Shown one piece after another: positions 1 to 7,779 of a DNA stretch of 64,000 nt (within the stretch, counting starts at the first letter, position 1; each line of letters begins with the position of its first letter). A model generated the notes under the pieces. It saw only the letters and a list, made by a program, of their open reading frames with translations, made no database searches and was not told where the DNA came from. Made by a program: the position numbers and the translations under genes. Source of the stretch: Flavobacterium noncentrifugens. Its GTDB lineage: Bacteria; Bacteroidota; Bacteroidia; Flavobacteriales; Flavobacteriaceae. The stretch covers positions 1 through 64,000 of the forward strand of contig NZ_FNEZ01000003.1 of assembly GCF_900100375.1 (NCBI RefSeq). Direction: 5' to 3'.

Positions 1-49
1 AACTCAGTCCGCTTGAACCGCAACTTCTCAAATGCGAGAAACGTTAACT
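1..49 (+). repeat. attC site 0 (partial, right half)
   Basis: The window opens inside an attC site. The end of the conserved centre (AACTCAGTCCGCTTGAA) is followed by an L' arm and R' box GTTAACT at 43-49. The R' box pairs with AGTTAAC at 618-624. Confidence 0.85.
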
Positions 50-99
50 GCAATTTTACCGAACCAAAATCGTTCATAACAAAAATAGAAAACCCAGGC

Positions 100-609
100 A
101 TGAAAAAAATTCATTTATTATTTGCGCTATTTCTTCTCTGCTCAAATACGTATTCGCAAACAGATTTAAATATTCCTAGAAAATTTCCAACCGAAAATGG
201 AACGTTTACTTTTCCGCTTGGCTCAAAGATCTTAATTGAAATCAAAGAAACAAGCAAAGGGAAATATGACTATCGAGTTTTAAGTGTTGAACCTATAAAA
301 GAATATTATTCACTAGAGAAAGAGGAAAATTTATTTTCTGATGATCCCAAACAAAATACTATTGAATTGTTTATGGGAGCTTATTATAATGAAGGAAAAG
401 ATGATAAAGATTGGAAAACTGTTTTAGTTTTAAGAAATAATACCAAAGAGGCTTTAAATTACAAGGCGGATATTAAATATTACTATTCTGATAAGTTTGA
501 AAATACGAGTATTGCTGGCACTTTCCCGAAAGTAAAATCGACTGAGATTTGGGCAAATAAAATTGATTATATCACACTTTACGGATTTGAAAATTTAAAA
601 ACAAATTAA
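100..609 (+). CDS. Cassette 1: secreted protein of unknown function
   Basis: This gene encodes 169 residues. The ATG at 100 was chosen because it begins a classic signal peptide (MKKIHLLFALFLLCSNTYSQ). In-frame codons upstream run into the attC site. The mature part is charged and rich in Lys, Glu and Tyr, and contains a segment (about residues 100-150) that looks like beta strands. I recognise no family. It is the only gene of its cassette and starts 51 bases after the R' box. The leader holds no TAnnTTTG promoter core, so transcription probably comes from upstream. It is probably exported to the periplasm; the function is unknown. Confidence 0.75.
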   Translation: MKKIHLLFALFLLCSNTYSQTDLNIPRKFPTENGTFTFPLGSKILIEIKETSKGKYDYRVLSVEPIKEYYSLEKEENLFSDDPKQNTIELFMGAYYNEGKDDKDWKTVLVLRNNTKEALNYKADIKYYYSDKFENTSIAGTFPKVKSTEIWANKIDYITLYGFENLKTN

Positions 610-617
610 AAAACTGC

Positions 618-750
618 AGTTAACCGCCGCTAACCGCAATTGCTGATCTTAGGAAGCCAGAACTTTCATTTCCACGAAGAAACATTATCTTAGCAGAGAG
701 AACTCGGTTCGCTTTCATCAGCAACTTCGGTTAGCGGCCAAGCGTTAGCT
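618..750 (+). repeat. attC site 1
   Basis: 133 bp. R'' AGTTAAC (618-624) pairs with GTTAACT at 43-49, and R' is GTTAGCT (744-750). The arms CGCTAACCGCAATTGCTGA and CAGCAACTTCGGTTAGCG can pair with bulges. The centre carries CCACGAAGAAACATTATCTT. Confidence 0.92.
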
Positions 751-815
751 GAAAGCCATACGACGATGCGGAAAACCGATTAATACATATTTCAGCTAAT
801 CATACTTATTTTCAA

Positions 816-823
816 TACATTTG
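816..823 (+). promoter_or_regulatory. Promoter -7 core of cassette 2
   Basis: TACATTTG matches the Bacteroidota -7 consensus TAnnTTTG and lies 32 bases before the ATG at 856. No clear -33 TTTG is seen. The cassette leader is unusually long (105 bases), which leaves room for a promoter. Confidence 0.5.
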
Positions 824-855
824 TAATACTATATTAATAATTAATAATTTCACTT

Positions 856-1041
856 ATGAGTAATTTTAAAGTTGGCGACGTCGTACGTCTAAAATCTGGC
901 GGTCCAAAAATGACAATCAGTAAAGTTTACAACGAAATGGTTGAAGCAACGTGGTTTTTAAATGATATTCCAAAAGTATACGACTTTTATGTTAACACGT
1001 TAGAAATTGACGATGAAGATGACGATGTAATTATCGATTAA
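856..1041 (+). CDS. Cassette 2: DUF2158 (YodC-like) small protein
   Basis: This 61-residue protein begins with the family signature FKVGDVVRLKSGGPKMTI, followed by an aromatic TWF segment and an acidic tail (DDEDDDVIID). Known: DUF2158 proteins are short beta-barrel-like proteins of unclear function and are frequent cargo in mobile DNA. It is alone in its cassette and has its own candidate promoter. A small gene at 44169-44339 in the same chromosome encodes a protein with a similar layout. The family assignment is fairly sure; the role is unknown. Confidence 0.85.
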   Translation: MSNFKVGDVVRLKSGGPKMTISKVYNEMVEATWFLNDIPKVYDFYVNTLEIDDEDDDVIID

Positions 1042-1100
1042 TTTCTATAATTTTTTAAAGTTGATTCCTGTGGCATAATTTCTTTAATAATTTGGCCATC

Positions 1101-1235
1101 AGCTAACAGCCGGTAAGCTAATTACGCTGGTTTTCGGTAAGTTGAATGTTTGTTTTTCACGAAGAATGTTTTATCTTGGCAGAGAAAACTCAGTCCGCTG
1201 GCATCGCGAATTCGCTTACCGGCGACACGTTGTGC
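1101..1235 (+). repeat. attC site 2
   Basis: 135 bp. R'' AGCTAAC (1101-1107) matches GTTAGCT at 744-750; R' is GTTGTGC (1229-1235). The arms GCCGGTAAGCTAATTACGC and GCGAATTCGCTTACCGGC pair almost perfectly. The centre contains TTTG-N19-TATCTTGG, which resembles a promoter. Confidence 0.93.
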
Positions 1236-1261
1236 GCAACTCTAAAAAACCGTAACTAAAC

Positions 1262-2014
1262 ATGATTTTATATAAGTATTATCCACCAACAATTAATTCA
1301 TTCAAAAGTATTGTGAATGCAGGTTTGTGGTGTGATCAATATTTAAATATGAATGATCCTTTTGATTCTCTTGCAATAGCAAAAAGAAATTTCTCTGTAG
1401 AGGAGATTCAAGAATTTAGAACTCAGGCGAAAAAAAGCGATGACCCTGAATGGAACAAAATGGCAGAATTAAGCGATGAATTAATTTCAGAATATATAAA
1501 TGGAACTAGAAGTGAAATTTTAAGTGAATCATATTTTTTTGCTTCGTTAAGCGAAAGAAAGGATAACATTTTACTTTGGTCACATTACGGACAATCTCAT
1601 ACAGGATTTGTTTTAGAAATTGAGTTAGATGAAAATGATCACCATCTTCAAAAAGTATCATACGAAAACTCACTTCCCTCTTTTGATACGAGTTGGTTTT
1701 TTAAATTCCTTGATGAGGAAAGTGACGATAAAAAAAATTCTCCAATGGTAGCTTATTTATTAAAAGATTTTGCAATTAAATCTAAACATTGGCAATATGA
1801 AGAGGAATGGCGTGTTTGCATAAAAAATAAAGGGTATTTTAGATACGATCCATCAAAAATTAAAGGTGTGTATTTTGGAATGAATAGCGATCCTGAGGTT
1901 GAGAAAATAGTAATTTTTCTAGGCTCAGTTCTCACTAAAGATGTTCCCGTCTATAAAATGCAATTAGATCCAGAACCGCTTGGATTAATTGCAGTTGATT
2001 ATGTGGGTAATTGA
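1262..2014 (+). CDS. Cassette 3: DUF2971 domain protein
   Basis: This 250-residue protein matches DUF2971. An N-terminal LYKYYPP...LWCDQYLNMNDPFD segment is followed by the family hallmark FASLSERKDNILLWSHYG, then HTGFVLEIE and a late KHWQYEEEWRV motif. Known: DUF2971 proteins are widespread in phage islands and integron cassettes, are often next to defence genes, and have no settled activity. It starts 27 bases after the R' box, leaving little room for a promoter, so it probably relies on read-through or on a promoter in the attC site. Confidence 0.85.
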   Translation: MILYKYYPPTINSFKSIVNAGLWCDQYLNMNDPFDSLAIAKRNFSVEEIQEFRTQAKKSDDPEWNKMAELSDELISEYINGTRSEILSESYFFASLSERKDNILLWSHYGQSHTGFVLEIELDENDHHLQKVSYENSLPSFDTSWFFKFLDEESDDKKNSPMVAYLLKDFAIKSKHWQYEEEWRVCIKNKGYFRYDPSKIKGVYFGMNSDPEVEKIVIFLGSVLTKDVPVYKMQLDPEPLGLIAVDYVGN

Positions 2015-2026
2015 TCTAAGAGCTGC

Positions 2027-2159
2027 GCACAACACCGCATTTACTCACGCGCTGGTTTTCGGTAAGTTGAACGTTGCATTTTCACGAAGAAAGTTTATCT
2101 TCGGCAGAGAGAACTCAGTTCGCTTTTACGCGCATGCGCAAATGCAGGAAACGTTGGCA
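2027..2159 (+). repeat. attC site 3
   Basis: 133 bp. R'' GCACAAC (2027-2033) matches GTTGTGC at 1229-1235, and complementarity continues to 10 bases (TGCGCACAAC). R' is GTTGGCA (2153-2159). The arms differ from all other sites (CCGCATTTACTC and GCGCAAATGCAGG), but the centre is the same. Confidence 0.9.
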
Positions 2160-2170
2160 GCAATTTTATT

Positions 2171-3091
2171 ATGAATCCGGTAAACTACAAAAATTTAGAA
2201 GAAACTGAACTTTCAATTAGCCGATTGAAGAAAGTCGTTTGGCCTGATATCAATAGTGCAATTGATCACAATAAATTCATTAAAGATGTAGAACAAATAC
2301 TATTTAATGAATTTGATTATATTCCGCTATCAGTGAGGATAAATGACCGATTCGATCTTCCCCTATTTAGAGCGCGAGAGCTCAAAAGTTTTACCGACAT
2401 TAATCTTTTTCACGAACATAGCTTGCCTCCAATACATTTGTCAGTCACTCAAAGATGCAATTTTGCTGGACATCCTGTCTTTTATTGTTCAATGAATCCA
2501 TTGACTGCAGTTTTCGAAGTAGTACGGAATAACGATTATACTTCAAAGAAATATTGTATTTCAAAATGGGCAATTTCGGAAGGTTCTGAAATTGCAAACC
2601 AATCATTTTTGCAAGTTCCCTTACACAAAGAAAATTATCTTCAAAATCTGCGAAATGATGAGAAAGAAAAAGTTAGAAAAATATTTGGCCGCGAGCTGGA
2701 AGAATCTAAAGTGAATGGCATAATAAAATATTGGGAGTTTTTGCAGGAAATGTTTGTATCCGACAATTATACATTATCAGCAACGTTAGCTCACAAATCA
2801 TTGTTCGGGAAAAACAATCCAATAAATCCTGATATAATAATCTATCCAAGTTTACAGAGTAATTCGGTCACAGCAAATTTTGCGATTCATCCGAATTTTG
2901 TTAATCAGCGACTAATCTTAAAAAGACTATACGTAGTTGAAATTGTTGGTTACAATAAAACTTCCATGCGTTGTGATGTAAATGTGACAAAATTTGGAAA
3001 AATAGAACGAAATAAAATTATTTGGGAAGATCCAATAACAGAAGGTTACTTAGAAGCATACGCACAGGACTTCAAACATATGGTTGAATAA
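2171..3091 (+). CDS. Cassette 4: RES-like domain protein (putative NAD-targeting toxin)
   Basis: The protein has 306 residues. The middle carries a pattern resembling the RES fold: LPLFRAR (about residue 64), then CNFAGHPVFYCSMNPLTAVF (about 96-116), which lines up with the family pattern GRWNxxGxPvlYlaxsxxtAxxE. Known: RES toxins degrade NAD+ and usually pair with an Xre/DUF2384 antitoxin. Here no antitoxin gene is present in the cassette, and the protein is longer than typical RES toxins (about 150-230 residues). It may be a RES relative with another role. The start lies only 12 bases after R', so its leader is entirely attC sequence. Confidence 0.62.
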   Translation: MNPVNYKNLEETELSISRLKKVVWPDINSAIDHNKFIKDVEQILFNEFDYIPLSVRINDRFDLPLFRARELKSFTDINLFHEHSLPPIHLSVTQRCNFAGHPVFYCSMNPLTAVFEVVRNNDYTSKKYCISKWAISEGSEIANQSFLQVPLHKENYLQNLRNDEKEKVRKIFGRELEESKVNGIIKYWEFLQEMFVSDNYTLSATLAHKSLFGKNNPINPDIIIYPSLQSNSVTANFAIHPNFVNQRLILKRLYVVEIVGYNKTSMRCDVNVTKFGKIERNKIIWEDPITEGYLEAYAQDFKHMVE

Positions 3092-3102
3092 ATTAAAACT
3101 GC

Positions 3103-3236
3103 TGCCAACAGCGGCTAAGCGAGATTGCTGGTTTTCGGTAACCGGAAATTTTATTTTCACGAAGAATGTTTTATCTTGGCAGAGAAAACTCAGTCCGCTT
3201 GAATCGCAACCTCGCTTAAGCCGCGAAACGTTATGA
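3103..3236 (+). repeat. attC site 4
   Basis: 134 bp. R'' TGCCAAC (3103-3109) matches GTTGGCA at 2153-2159; R' is GTTATGA (3230-3236). The arms GCGGCTAAGCGAG and CTCGCTTAAGCCGC pair over 13 bp with one extrahelical A. Confidence 0.94.
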
Positions 3237-3245
3237 GCTATAGCG

Positions 3246-3275
3246 TTGCACATTCAAATACAATTCATATCTTTG
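3246..3275 (+). promoter_or_regulatory. Promoter of the Fic cassette
   Basis: TTG (3246-3248), a 19-base spacer and TATCTTTG (3268-3275) match the Bacteroidota consensus TTG/TTTG-N19-TAnnTTTG. The ATG follows 21 bases after the -7 core. Confidence 0.62.
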
Positions 3276-3296
3276 GTAGCATCAAATGATAGCATC

Positions 3297-4262
3297 ATGA
3301 AACCGCCGTACGATATTACGCAAACGATCTTAAAGCTTATAACTTCTATTTCTGAGAAGATTGGAGAGGTTAATGCCAATTACTTAAATAAGCAATCTCC
3401 CACTCTACGCAAGCAAAACAAAATTAAGACAATTCATTCATCGCTTCAAATTGAGGGAAACACACTTTCGCAAGAACAAATTACTGCTTTAATTGAAAAC
3501 AAAAGAGTTATTGGTCCAGAAAAAGATATTACAGAAGTTCTCAATGCAATTAAAGTATATGAAAACTTAGAAAGCTTTAAAGCGACTGATGAAAAATCAT
3601 TTCTAACAGCGCATCAAATAATGATGAAAGGATTAATTGCTAAGCCAGGAAAATATCGAACTGAAAGTGTTGGAATTGTGAAAGGTTTGGAAGTTGCACA
3701 TGTTGCGCCTCCTTTTGGTAATGTTCCCTTTTTGATGAAAGATCTATTTACATATCTTAAAAAATCTGACGAAATAGTTCTTATCAAAAGCTGCGTGTTT
3801 CATTACGAAACGGAATTTATACATCCATTTCTTGATGGGAATGGAAGGATTGGGCGATTATGGCAAACAATTATTCTAATGGAGAAATATCCGGTATTTG
3901 AATTCTTGCCTTTTGAAACTTTAATCAACAAAACACAGAATGAATATTATGAATCTTTATCATTAAGTGACAAATCTGGAAATTCAACAGTATTTATAGA
4001 ATATATGTTGCAAGTAATTAATCAATCACTTGGGGAACTTTTAAATTTTAATAATCGTACACTTCGAGAAATCGACAGAATTGAATACTTTTTGAAAATT
4101 TCATCGAATCAATTTACTAGAAAAGATTATATGAATGTATTTAAAGATATATCAACGACAACGGCGTCTAGAGATTTGAAAAAAGCAACAGATTTGAAAC
4201 TGATAACAATGCAAGGAAAAGATAATAGAACATTTTATACTATAAATAGCTACAGCTCATAA
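3297..4262 (+). CDS. Cassette 5: Fic family AMP-transferase with C-terminal winged helix
   Basis: The protein has 321 residues. The ATG at 3297 follows a good promoter and gives the standard N-terminus of the family. The core motif HPFLDGNGRIGR (residues 176-187) holds the catalytic His and the phosphate-binding loop. An upstream SLQIEGN (49-55) fits the inhibitory motif (S/T)xxxE(G/N), so this is a class II, self-inhibited Fic protein. The last 70 residues resemble a winged-helix domain (SRDLKKATDLKLI). Known: such proteins AMPylate targets, or themselves. Inferred: stress or toxin-like cargo needing no separate antitoxin. The stop codon TAA lies inside the R'' box of the following attC site. 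Confidence 0.92.
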   Translation: MKPPYDITQTILKLITSISEKIGEVNANYLNKQSPTLRKQNKIKTIHSSLQIEGNTLSQEQITALIENKRVIGPEKDITEVLNAIKVYENLESFKATDEKSFLTAHQIMMKGLIAKPGKYRTESVGIVKGLEVAHVAPPFGNVPFLMKDLFTYLKKSDEIVLIKSCVFHYETEFIHPFLDGNGRIGRLWQTIILMEKYPVFEFLPFETLINKTQNEYYESLSLSDKSGNSTVFIEYMLQVINQSLGELLNFNNRTLREIDRIEYFLKISSNQFTRKDYMNVFKDISTTTASRDLKKATDLKLITMQGKDNRTFYTINSYSS

Positions 4263-4390
4263 CCGCCTGTAACCTCAATCGCGGAGTTTTTGGTAAAATG
4301 AAGTTTAGCTTTCACGAAGAAATTATATCTTAGCAGAGAAAACTCAGTTCGCTTGGATCCGCGACTGCGGTTACAGGCCAAACGTTAGTG
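4257..4390 (+). repeat. attC site 5
   Basis: 134 bp. R'' TCATAAC (4257-4263) contains the Fic stop codon and matches GTTATGA at 3230-3236. R' is GTTAGTG (4384-4390). The arms CCTGTAACCTCAATCGCGG and CCGCGACTGCGGTTACAGG pair. Confidence 0.92.
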
Positions 4391-4454
4391 GCAAGCTTTA
4401 AGCGACACGTGTAAAAAATAAAACACAAACACGTGCTGATTTAGAATTAATTCT

Positions 4455-4462
4455 TACCTTTG
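4455..4462 (+). promoter_or_regulatory. Promoter -7 core of the DUF6364-PIN pair
   Basis: TACCTTTG is an exact TAnnTTTG match 13 bases before the antitoxin ATG. The leader of this cassette is 85 bases long. No clear -33 element is visible. Confidence 0.5.
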
Positions 4463-4475
4463 ATAAAAAGAAATC

Positions 4476-4745
4476 ATGAATACTAAATTGACATTAACAA
4501 TAGAGCAAGATGTCATCCAAAAGGCAAAAGATTATGCGAGAAATAAAAATCGTAGCCTTTCTGACATCATTGAGAATTATTTAAAATCATTGACTAAAGA
4601 AGAAACAAAAGAAAAGAAGAAAAGTCTTTCGCCAATCGTAAAATCGTTAAAAGGATCATTTAAAATGCCTGCTAATTTCGATTATAAAGAAGAGCTTAGA
4701 AAAGGTCTAGAAGAAAAATATTTGTATGGAAAAAGTTCTCATTGA
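4476..4745 (+). CDS. Cassette 6: DUF6364-type antitoxin
   Basis: This 89-residue protein is basic and helical. Its N-terminus MNTKLTLTIEQDVIQKAKDY, followed by NRSLSDIIENYL, fits the ribbon-helix-helix-like DUF6364 family. Its 3' end overlaps the PIN gene by 20 bases, a usual antitoxin-first arrangement. The N-terminal half should bind operator DNA and the C-terminal tail should cover the toxin. It probably represses its own promoter at 4455-4462. Confidence 0.85.
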   Translation: MNTKLTLTIEQDVIQKAKDYARNKNRSLSDIIENYLKSLTKEETKEKKKSLSPIVKSLKGSFKMPANFDYKEELRKGLEEKYLYGKSSH

Positions 4746-5136
4746 CACAGACGTTATTCTTGATTTCTTTTTTGATCGTCAACCTTTTGCCGAGCACGCA
4801 ACAGAAATATTTTTGATGTGTGAAAATCAGCAAATACAAGGCTTTACAACTCCAGTAATTATCAGTAATACTTATTATCTTTTAAGGAAAACTGCTAAAC
4901 ATGAAATTATAATCGAGAAGTTAAAACAACTTTTAAATATAATTGGGATTTTAGAGATGAATAATGAAGTAGTAATAGAAGCATTGAACTCAAAATTTAA
5001 GGATTTTGAAGATGCACTACAAAATTTCGCTGCTGTTAATCATGGAGAAATAAAAATTATTATTACTAGGAATGTAAGAGATTTTCAGAAAAGTGGATTA
5101 GCTGTTTCAACTCCGGAAATGTATCTAAGAAAATAA
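4726..5136 (+). CDS. Cassette 6: PIN-domain toxin ribonuclease
   Basis: This 136-residue protein has the PIN layout: N-terminal LIDTDVILDFF with the first acidic residues, a central helix with E, then DFEDALQ (about residue 90) and TRNVRDF (about 115). These make up the acidic metal site of VapC-like endoribonucleases. The length is normal. The start ATG lies inside the antitoxin gene (20-base overlap), implying translational coupling. Inferred: the VapC-like half of a toxin-antitoxin pair that stabilises the array. The gene is intact. Confidence 0.9.
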   Translation: MEKVLIDTDVILDFFFDRQPFAEHATEIFLMCENQQIQGFTTPVIISNTYYLLRKTAKHEIIIEKLKQLLNIIGILEMNNEVVIEALNSKFKDFEDALQNFAAVNHGEIKIIITRNVRDFQKSGLAVSTPEMYLRK

Positions 5137-5142
5137 GCCAGC

Positions 5143-5276
5143 CACTAACAGCGGCTAAGCGAGATTGCTGGTTTTTGGTAACCGGAAATTTTATTTTCAC
5201 GAAGAAAGTTTTATCTTGGCAGAGAAAACTCAGTCCGCTGGCATCGCAACCTCGCTTAAGCCGCGAAACGTTATGC
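5143..5276 (+). repeat. attC site 6
   Basis: 134 bp. R'' CACTAAC (5143-5149) matches GTTAGTG at 4384-4390; R' is GTTATGC (5270-5276). It has the same arms as site 4 (GCGGCTAAGCGAG and CTCGCTTAAGCCGC). Confidence 0.94.
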
Positions 5277-5341
5277 GAATTAGAACTGCAGATTCAGAAA
5301 ACTAACGCAACACAACTAACTGCGAACTATAAAAACCTCAA

Positions 5342-5743
5342 ATGAATAGATTTCAAAACATCGGCTTTTTTATTTCCTTTATTTATATATGTTACGTTTA
5401 TTGGTTTAATTACAAAGAAGAAAATTTCCATAATCGAAAGCGTTTAATAATAAATTTTGTAATATGTTTTTGTTGGGCATCGTTTGGAATGCTTATGGAC
5501 AACACTCCGAAAAATAGTTCATTTTTAATGCCAATATTTCAAATTATACTTATACTTGTAATTGATTGGGTTTTTCGAAAAACTATAAAACGAAATTTCT
5601 ATCCATGCAGCGGATACGGAATGTTACCTAAAAACTCAACAATATTTGATGCATTGATTACCTTGTTGATTTTATTAATAAATATATTTTTGCCAGTAAT
5701 CTTATTAAATTTGATTGTTAATAGTAGAGCGTTTGATAATTAA
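5342..5743 (+). CDS. Cassette 7: small multi-pass membrane protein
   Basis: The protein has 133 residues. Four hydrophobic stretches are visible: about residues 7-22, 37-52, 63-78 and 103-128. A charged cytoplasmic-looking patch (KTIKRNF) lies between the third and fourth. I recognise no family. It is the only gene in its cassette, with a 65-base leader that has no TAnnTTTG core. The ends of this cassette are complementary over 13 bases (GTTATGCGAATTA), the longest in the array. An inner-membrane location is likely. Confidence 0.7.
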   Translation: MNRFQNIGFFISFIYICYVYWFNYKEENFHNRKRLIINFVICFCWASFGMLMDNTPKNSSFLMPIFQIILILVIDWVFRKTIKRNFYPCSGYGMLPKNSTIFDALITLLILLINIFLPVILLNLIVNSRAFDN

Positions 5744-5746
5744 TTC

Positions 5747-5880
5747 GCATAACCGCCGCTTCAAGAACTTGCTGGTTTTTTGGTAATCGAATGCTTTGTT
5801 TTCACGAAGAATGTTTTATCTTGGCAGACAGAACTCAACTCGCTGGAATCGCAAATTCGTGAAGCGGCAAAACGTTAGGT
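5747..5880 (+). repeat. attC site 7
   Basis: 134 bp. R'' GCATAAC (5747-5753) matches GTTATGC at 5270-5276; R' is GTTAGGT (5874-5880). The arms GCCGCTTCAAGAACTTGC and GCAAATTCGTGAAGCGGC pair with two mismatches. The centre contains GGCAGACAGAACTCAACTCG. Confidence 0.92.
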
Positions 5881-5915
5881 GAAATTATTTGAAACTGCAT
5901 AGAAATCTTGTCACA

Positions 5916-6818
5916 ATGGAATTCATGACTGAAAATGGAGAAGAATATATTCTAATATCCGAACAAAGTCACTTGGACGAAATAATTAATCGAATTTATG
6001 AGCAAAAGCCATTTGCTAATCAATTCAAGTTTTCTAAAAGAGATTTTTTTATTGCCCTGCTTGAGTTATTAAAAGTCAATCATGCAGACTTCGAAAAAAA
6101 ATATTTCTATTACGATTCATTAAGAAAAATCCATATTTCAGAAAGTGAATTTGGTTACGTTTGGATAAGTACTTATGGGTTAATTGCAAAAAATAAAGCG
6201 ACTAAAAATCGTGCTGTCAATTCTTGTCTAAATCAGTATGAAGTAATATCACTACTTTTTAAACGAGCTATTGAAGTTATTGAAGATGAGCGAGTTTATA
6301 ATATTGATTCCTATAGTTCAGGCCTTCTTAGCAAATTATCACCTGCAATATTTCATAACTTAACATTTTATATTGAAGTATTTTGCAAAGCTTACCTTTC
6401 ATTAACTGGCACGCAAATTTCACACACGCACAGTCTATCTTTAATTTATCAGAAGACTGTTGAAACAATGGTCAGCAAGAAGCATAATGATTCGCTTTTC
6501 CAAATATTAGTATTAGATCCACTTTATAAATTTGTTGATCACCTGGGTAAAATTCCAGGAAACTTTAAAGAACAGTATATTAAATATGATGACAATCCAT
6601 TGGATGATACAATCATTTTATTTGAACCAGAAGGTCTATCTGAAATGATAGTAATACTTGAACTATCTGTAGATTTTATAAATGATTATTTTTATATCGG
6701 TAACAAAACACATTACTTGAAAACAAATGTCTTTCAAAGAATGTTAGAAAAAGCAGATACAGAAGAAAAGAAGAAAAAAATCCGTGAAATGTATCCTCAT
6801 TTAGACAATGGTGCGTAA
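5916..6818 (+). CDS. Cassette 8: hypothetical protein, possibly HEPN-like
   Basis: The protein has 300 residues from the ATG at 5916. A TTG at 5889, only 9 bases after R', would add nine residues and cannot be excluded. The middle segment FYIEVFCKAYLSLTGTQISH (about residues 152-171) resembles the helical HEPN pattern seen in AbiV-type proteins, but the diagnostic RxxxxH motif is not clear. The C-terminus is basic, then ends MYPHLDNGA. No membrane segment or signal peptide is seen. The function is unknown; a role in defence or RNA cleavage is only a guess. Confidence 0.65.
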   Translation: MEFMTENGEEYILISEQSHLDEIINRIYEQKPFANQFKFSKRDFFIALLELLKVNHADFEKKYFYYDSLRKIHISESEFGYVWISTYGLIAKNKATKNRAVNSCLNQYEVISLLFKRAIEVIEDERVYNIDSYSSGLLSKLSPAIFHNLTFYIEVFCKAYLSLTGTQISHTHSLSLIYQKTVETMVSKKHNDSLFQILVLDPLYKFVDHLGKIPGNFKEQYIKYDDNPLDDTIILFEPEGLSEMIVILELSVDFINDYFYIGNKTHYLKTNVFQRMLEKADTEEKKKKIREMYPHLDNGA

Positions 6819-6829
6819 ATTATAACTTC

Positions 6830-6964
6830 ACCTAACCGCCTGTAAGCTAATTGCACTTGTTTTGAGTTGCCGGAAAGTTGTTGTTTCACGAAGAATGTTT
6901 ATATTTAGCAGAGAAAACTCAGCTCGCTTGCATCGCGAATTCGCTTACAAGCAAAACGTTGTGC
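6830..6964 (+). repeat. attC site 8
   Basis: 135 bp. R'' ACCTAAC (6830-6836) matches GTTAGGT at 5874-5880; R' is GTTGTGC (6958-6964). The arms TGTAAGCTAATTGC and GCGAATTCGCTTACA pair. The centre reads TATATTTAGC instead of TATCTTGGC. Confidence 0.92.
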
Positions 6965-6996
6965 GCTAGTTTTGGCCGAATCCATAAGACAACATA

Positions 6997-7620
6997 ATGA
7001 AATTAATAAATCAGGTTTTAGAATTCTTAGGCTTAGCTACAATAGTTAGCTTCAGTACATTTGCGTTAATAAAATATTTTTCAAAACAAATTTTCGAAAA
7101 CTATTTACAAAAAAGACTAGAATCACACAAGAGTGAATTAGAAAAACTAAATATATCACATCAAATTCAATTCTCTTCACTTCATGCGCAAAGAGCACAA
7201 ATCATAAAAAATCTATATGACTATTTATATGATTATAAAACATCAGTTTTAAGTTTCTTTGATGAGGAATTAGATTCAAATAATCCAGAAGAAAATCTGA
7301 AATTTAAATTGCAACAATGGACAAATGCAGTATTAAACTTTAATAATGCTTACCATAAAAATAAAATTTTCTTTTCTTTTTCCGATTCAAATCTAATTAA
7401 TGAAATACACAATGAAATGAGTAAGATTAACTATCACACGCAAAATTTTCTGATGTCTTACAAATACGTTCAAGAACAAATTAATGCAATTAATAATCAA
7501 ACGCCAGAATACATAAAACTACAGGATGAAAGTGACGTTCTAATTGATAAGATTTTTGAACTAGAAGTGATATTAGAGAATCAATTTAGACTTTTGTTGG
7601 GTGTAGAATTAAAGAATTAA
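6997..7620 (+). CDS. Cassette 9: membrane-anchored coiled-coil protein
   Basis: The protein has 207 residues. One N-terminal membrane helix (about residues 10-27, LGLATIVSFSTFALIKYF) is followed by a long helical, charged region with coiled-coil character (LQKRLESHKSELEKLNISHQ), and further helices to the end. This layout (one anchor plus cytoplasmic helices) is common in small genes of unknown function on mobile elements and near abortive-infection genes. No family can be named. The leader is 32 bases, without its own promoter core. Confidence 0.7.
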   Translation: MKLINQVLEFLGLATIVSFSTFALIKYFSKQIFENYLQKRLESHKSELEKLNISHQIQFSSLHAQRAQIIKNLYDYLYDYKTSVLSFFDEELDSNNPEENLKFKLQQWTNAVLNFNNAYHKNKIFFSFSDSNLINEIHNEMSKINYHTQNFLMSYKYVQEQINAINNQTPEYIKLQDESDVLIDKIFELEVILENQFRLLLGVELKN

Positions 7621-7626
7621 ACCAGC

Positions 7627-7761
7627 GCACAACAGCCGGTAAGCTAATTACGCTGGTTTTCAGTAAAAATGAACATTGTTTTTCACGAAGAATGTTTTAT
7701 CTTGGCAGAGAAAACTCAGTCCGCTGGCACCGCGAATTCGCTTACCGGCGACACGTTATAA
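7627..7761 (+). repeat. attC site 9
   Basis: 135 bp. R'' GCACAAC (7627-7633) matches GTTGTGC at 6958-6964, extended to 10 bases. R' is GTTATAA (7755-7761). The arms GCCGGTAAGCTAATTACGC and GCGAATTCGCTTACCGGC are as in site 2. Confidence 0.93.
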
Positions 7762-7779
7762 GCAAGCACAAAACACGAT

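Noticed and set aside
1989..2174. A + strand coding frame over attC site 3 (VFGKLNVAFSRRKFIF)
   Set aside because: It is the attC sequence read in frame; the same happens at 12518-12625. The real genes start after R'.
3050..3253. Coding sequences on the minus strand over several attC sites (also 13009-13320, 14638-14973, 15431-15622)
   Set aside because: They contain the same peptide from the repeated attC centre (LCQDKTFFVK), so they are translations of the repeat, not genes.
5889..5915. TTG start at 5889 for cassette 8 with the R' box acting as a ribosome site
   Set aside because: Bacteroidota rely little on Shine-Dalgarno pairing, and an ATG lies 27 bases further. Kept only as an alternative.
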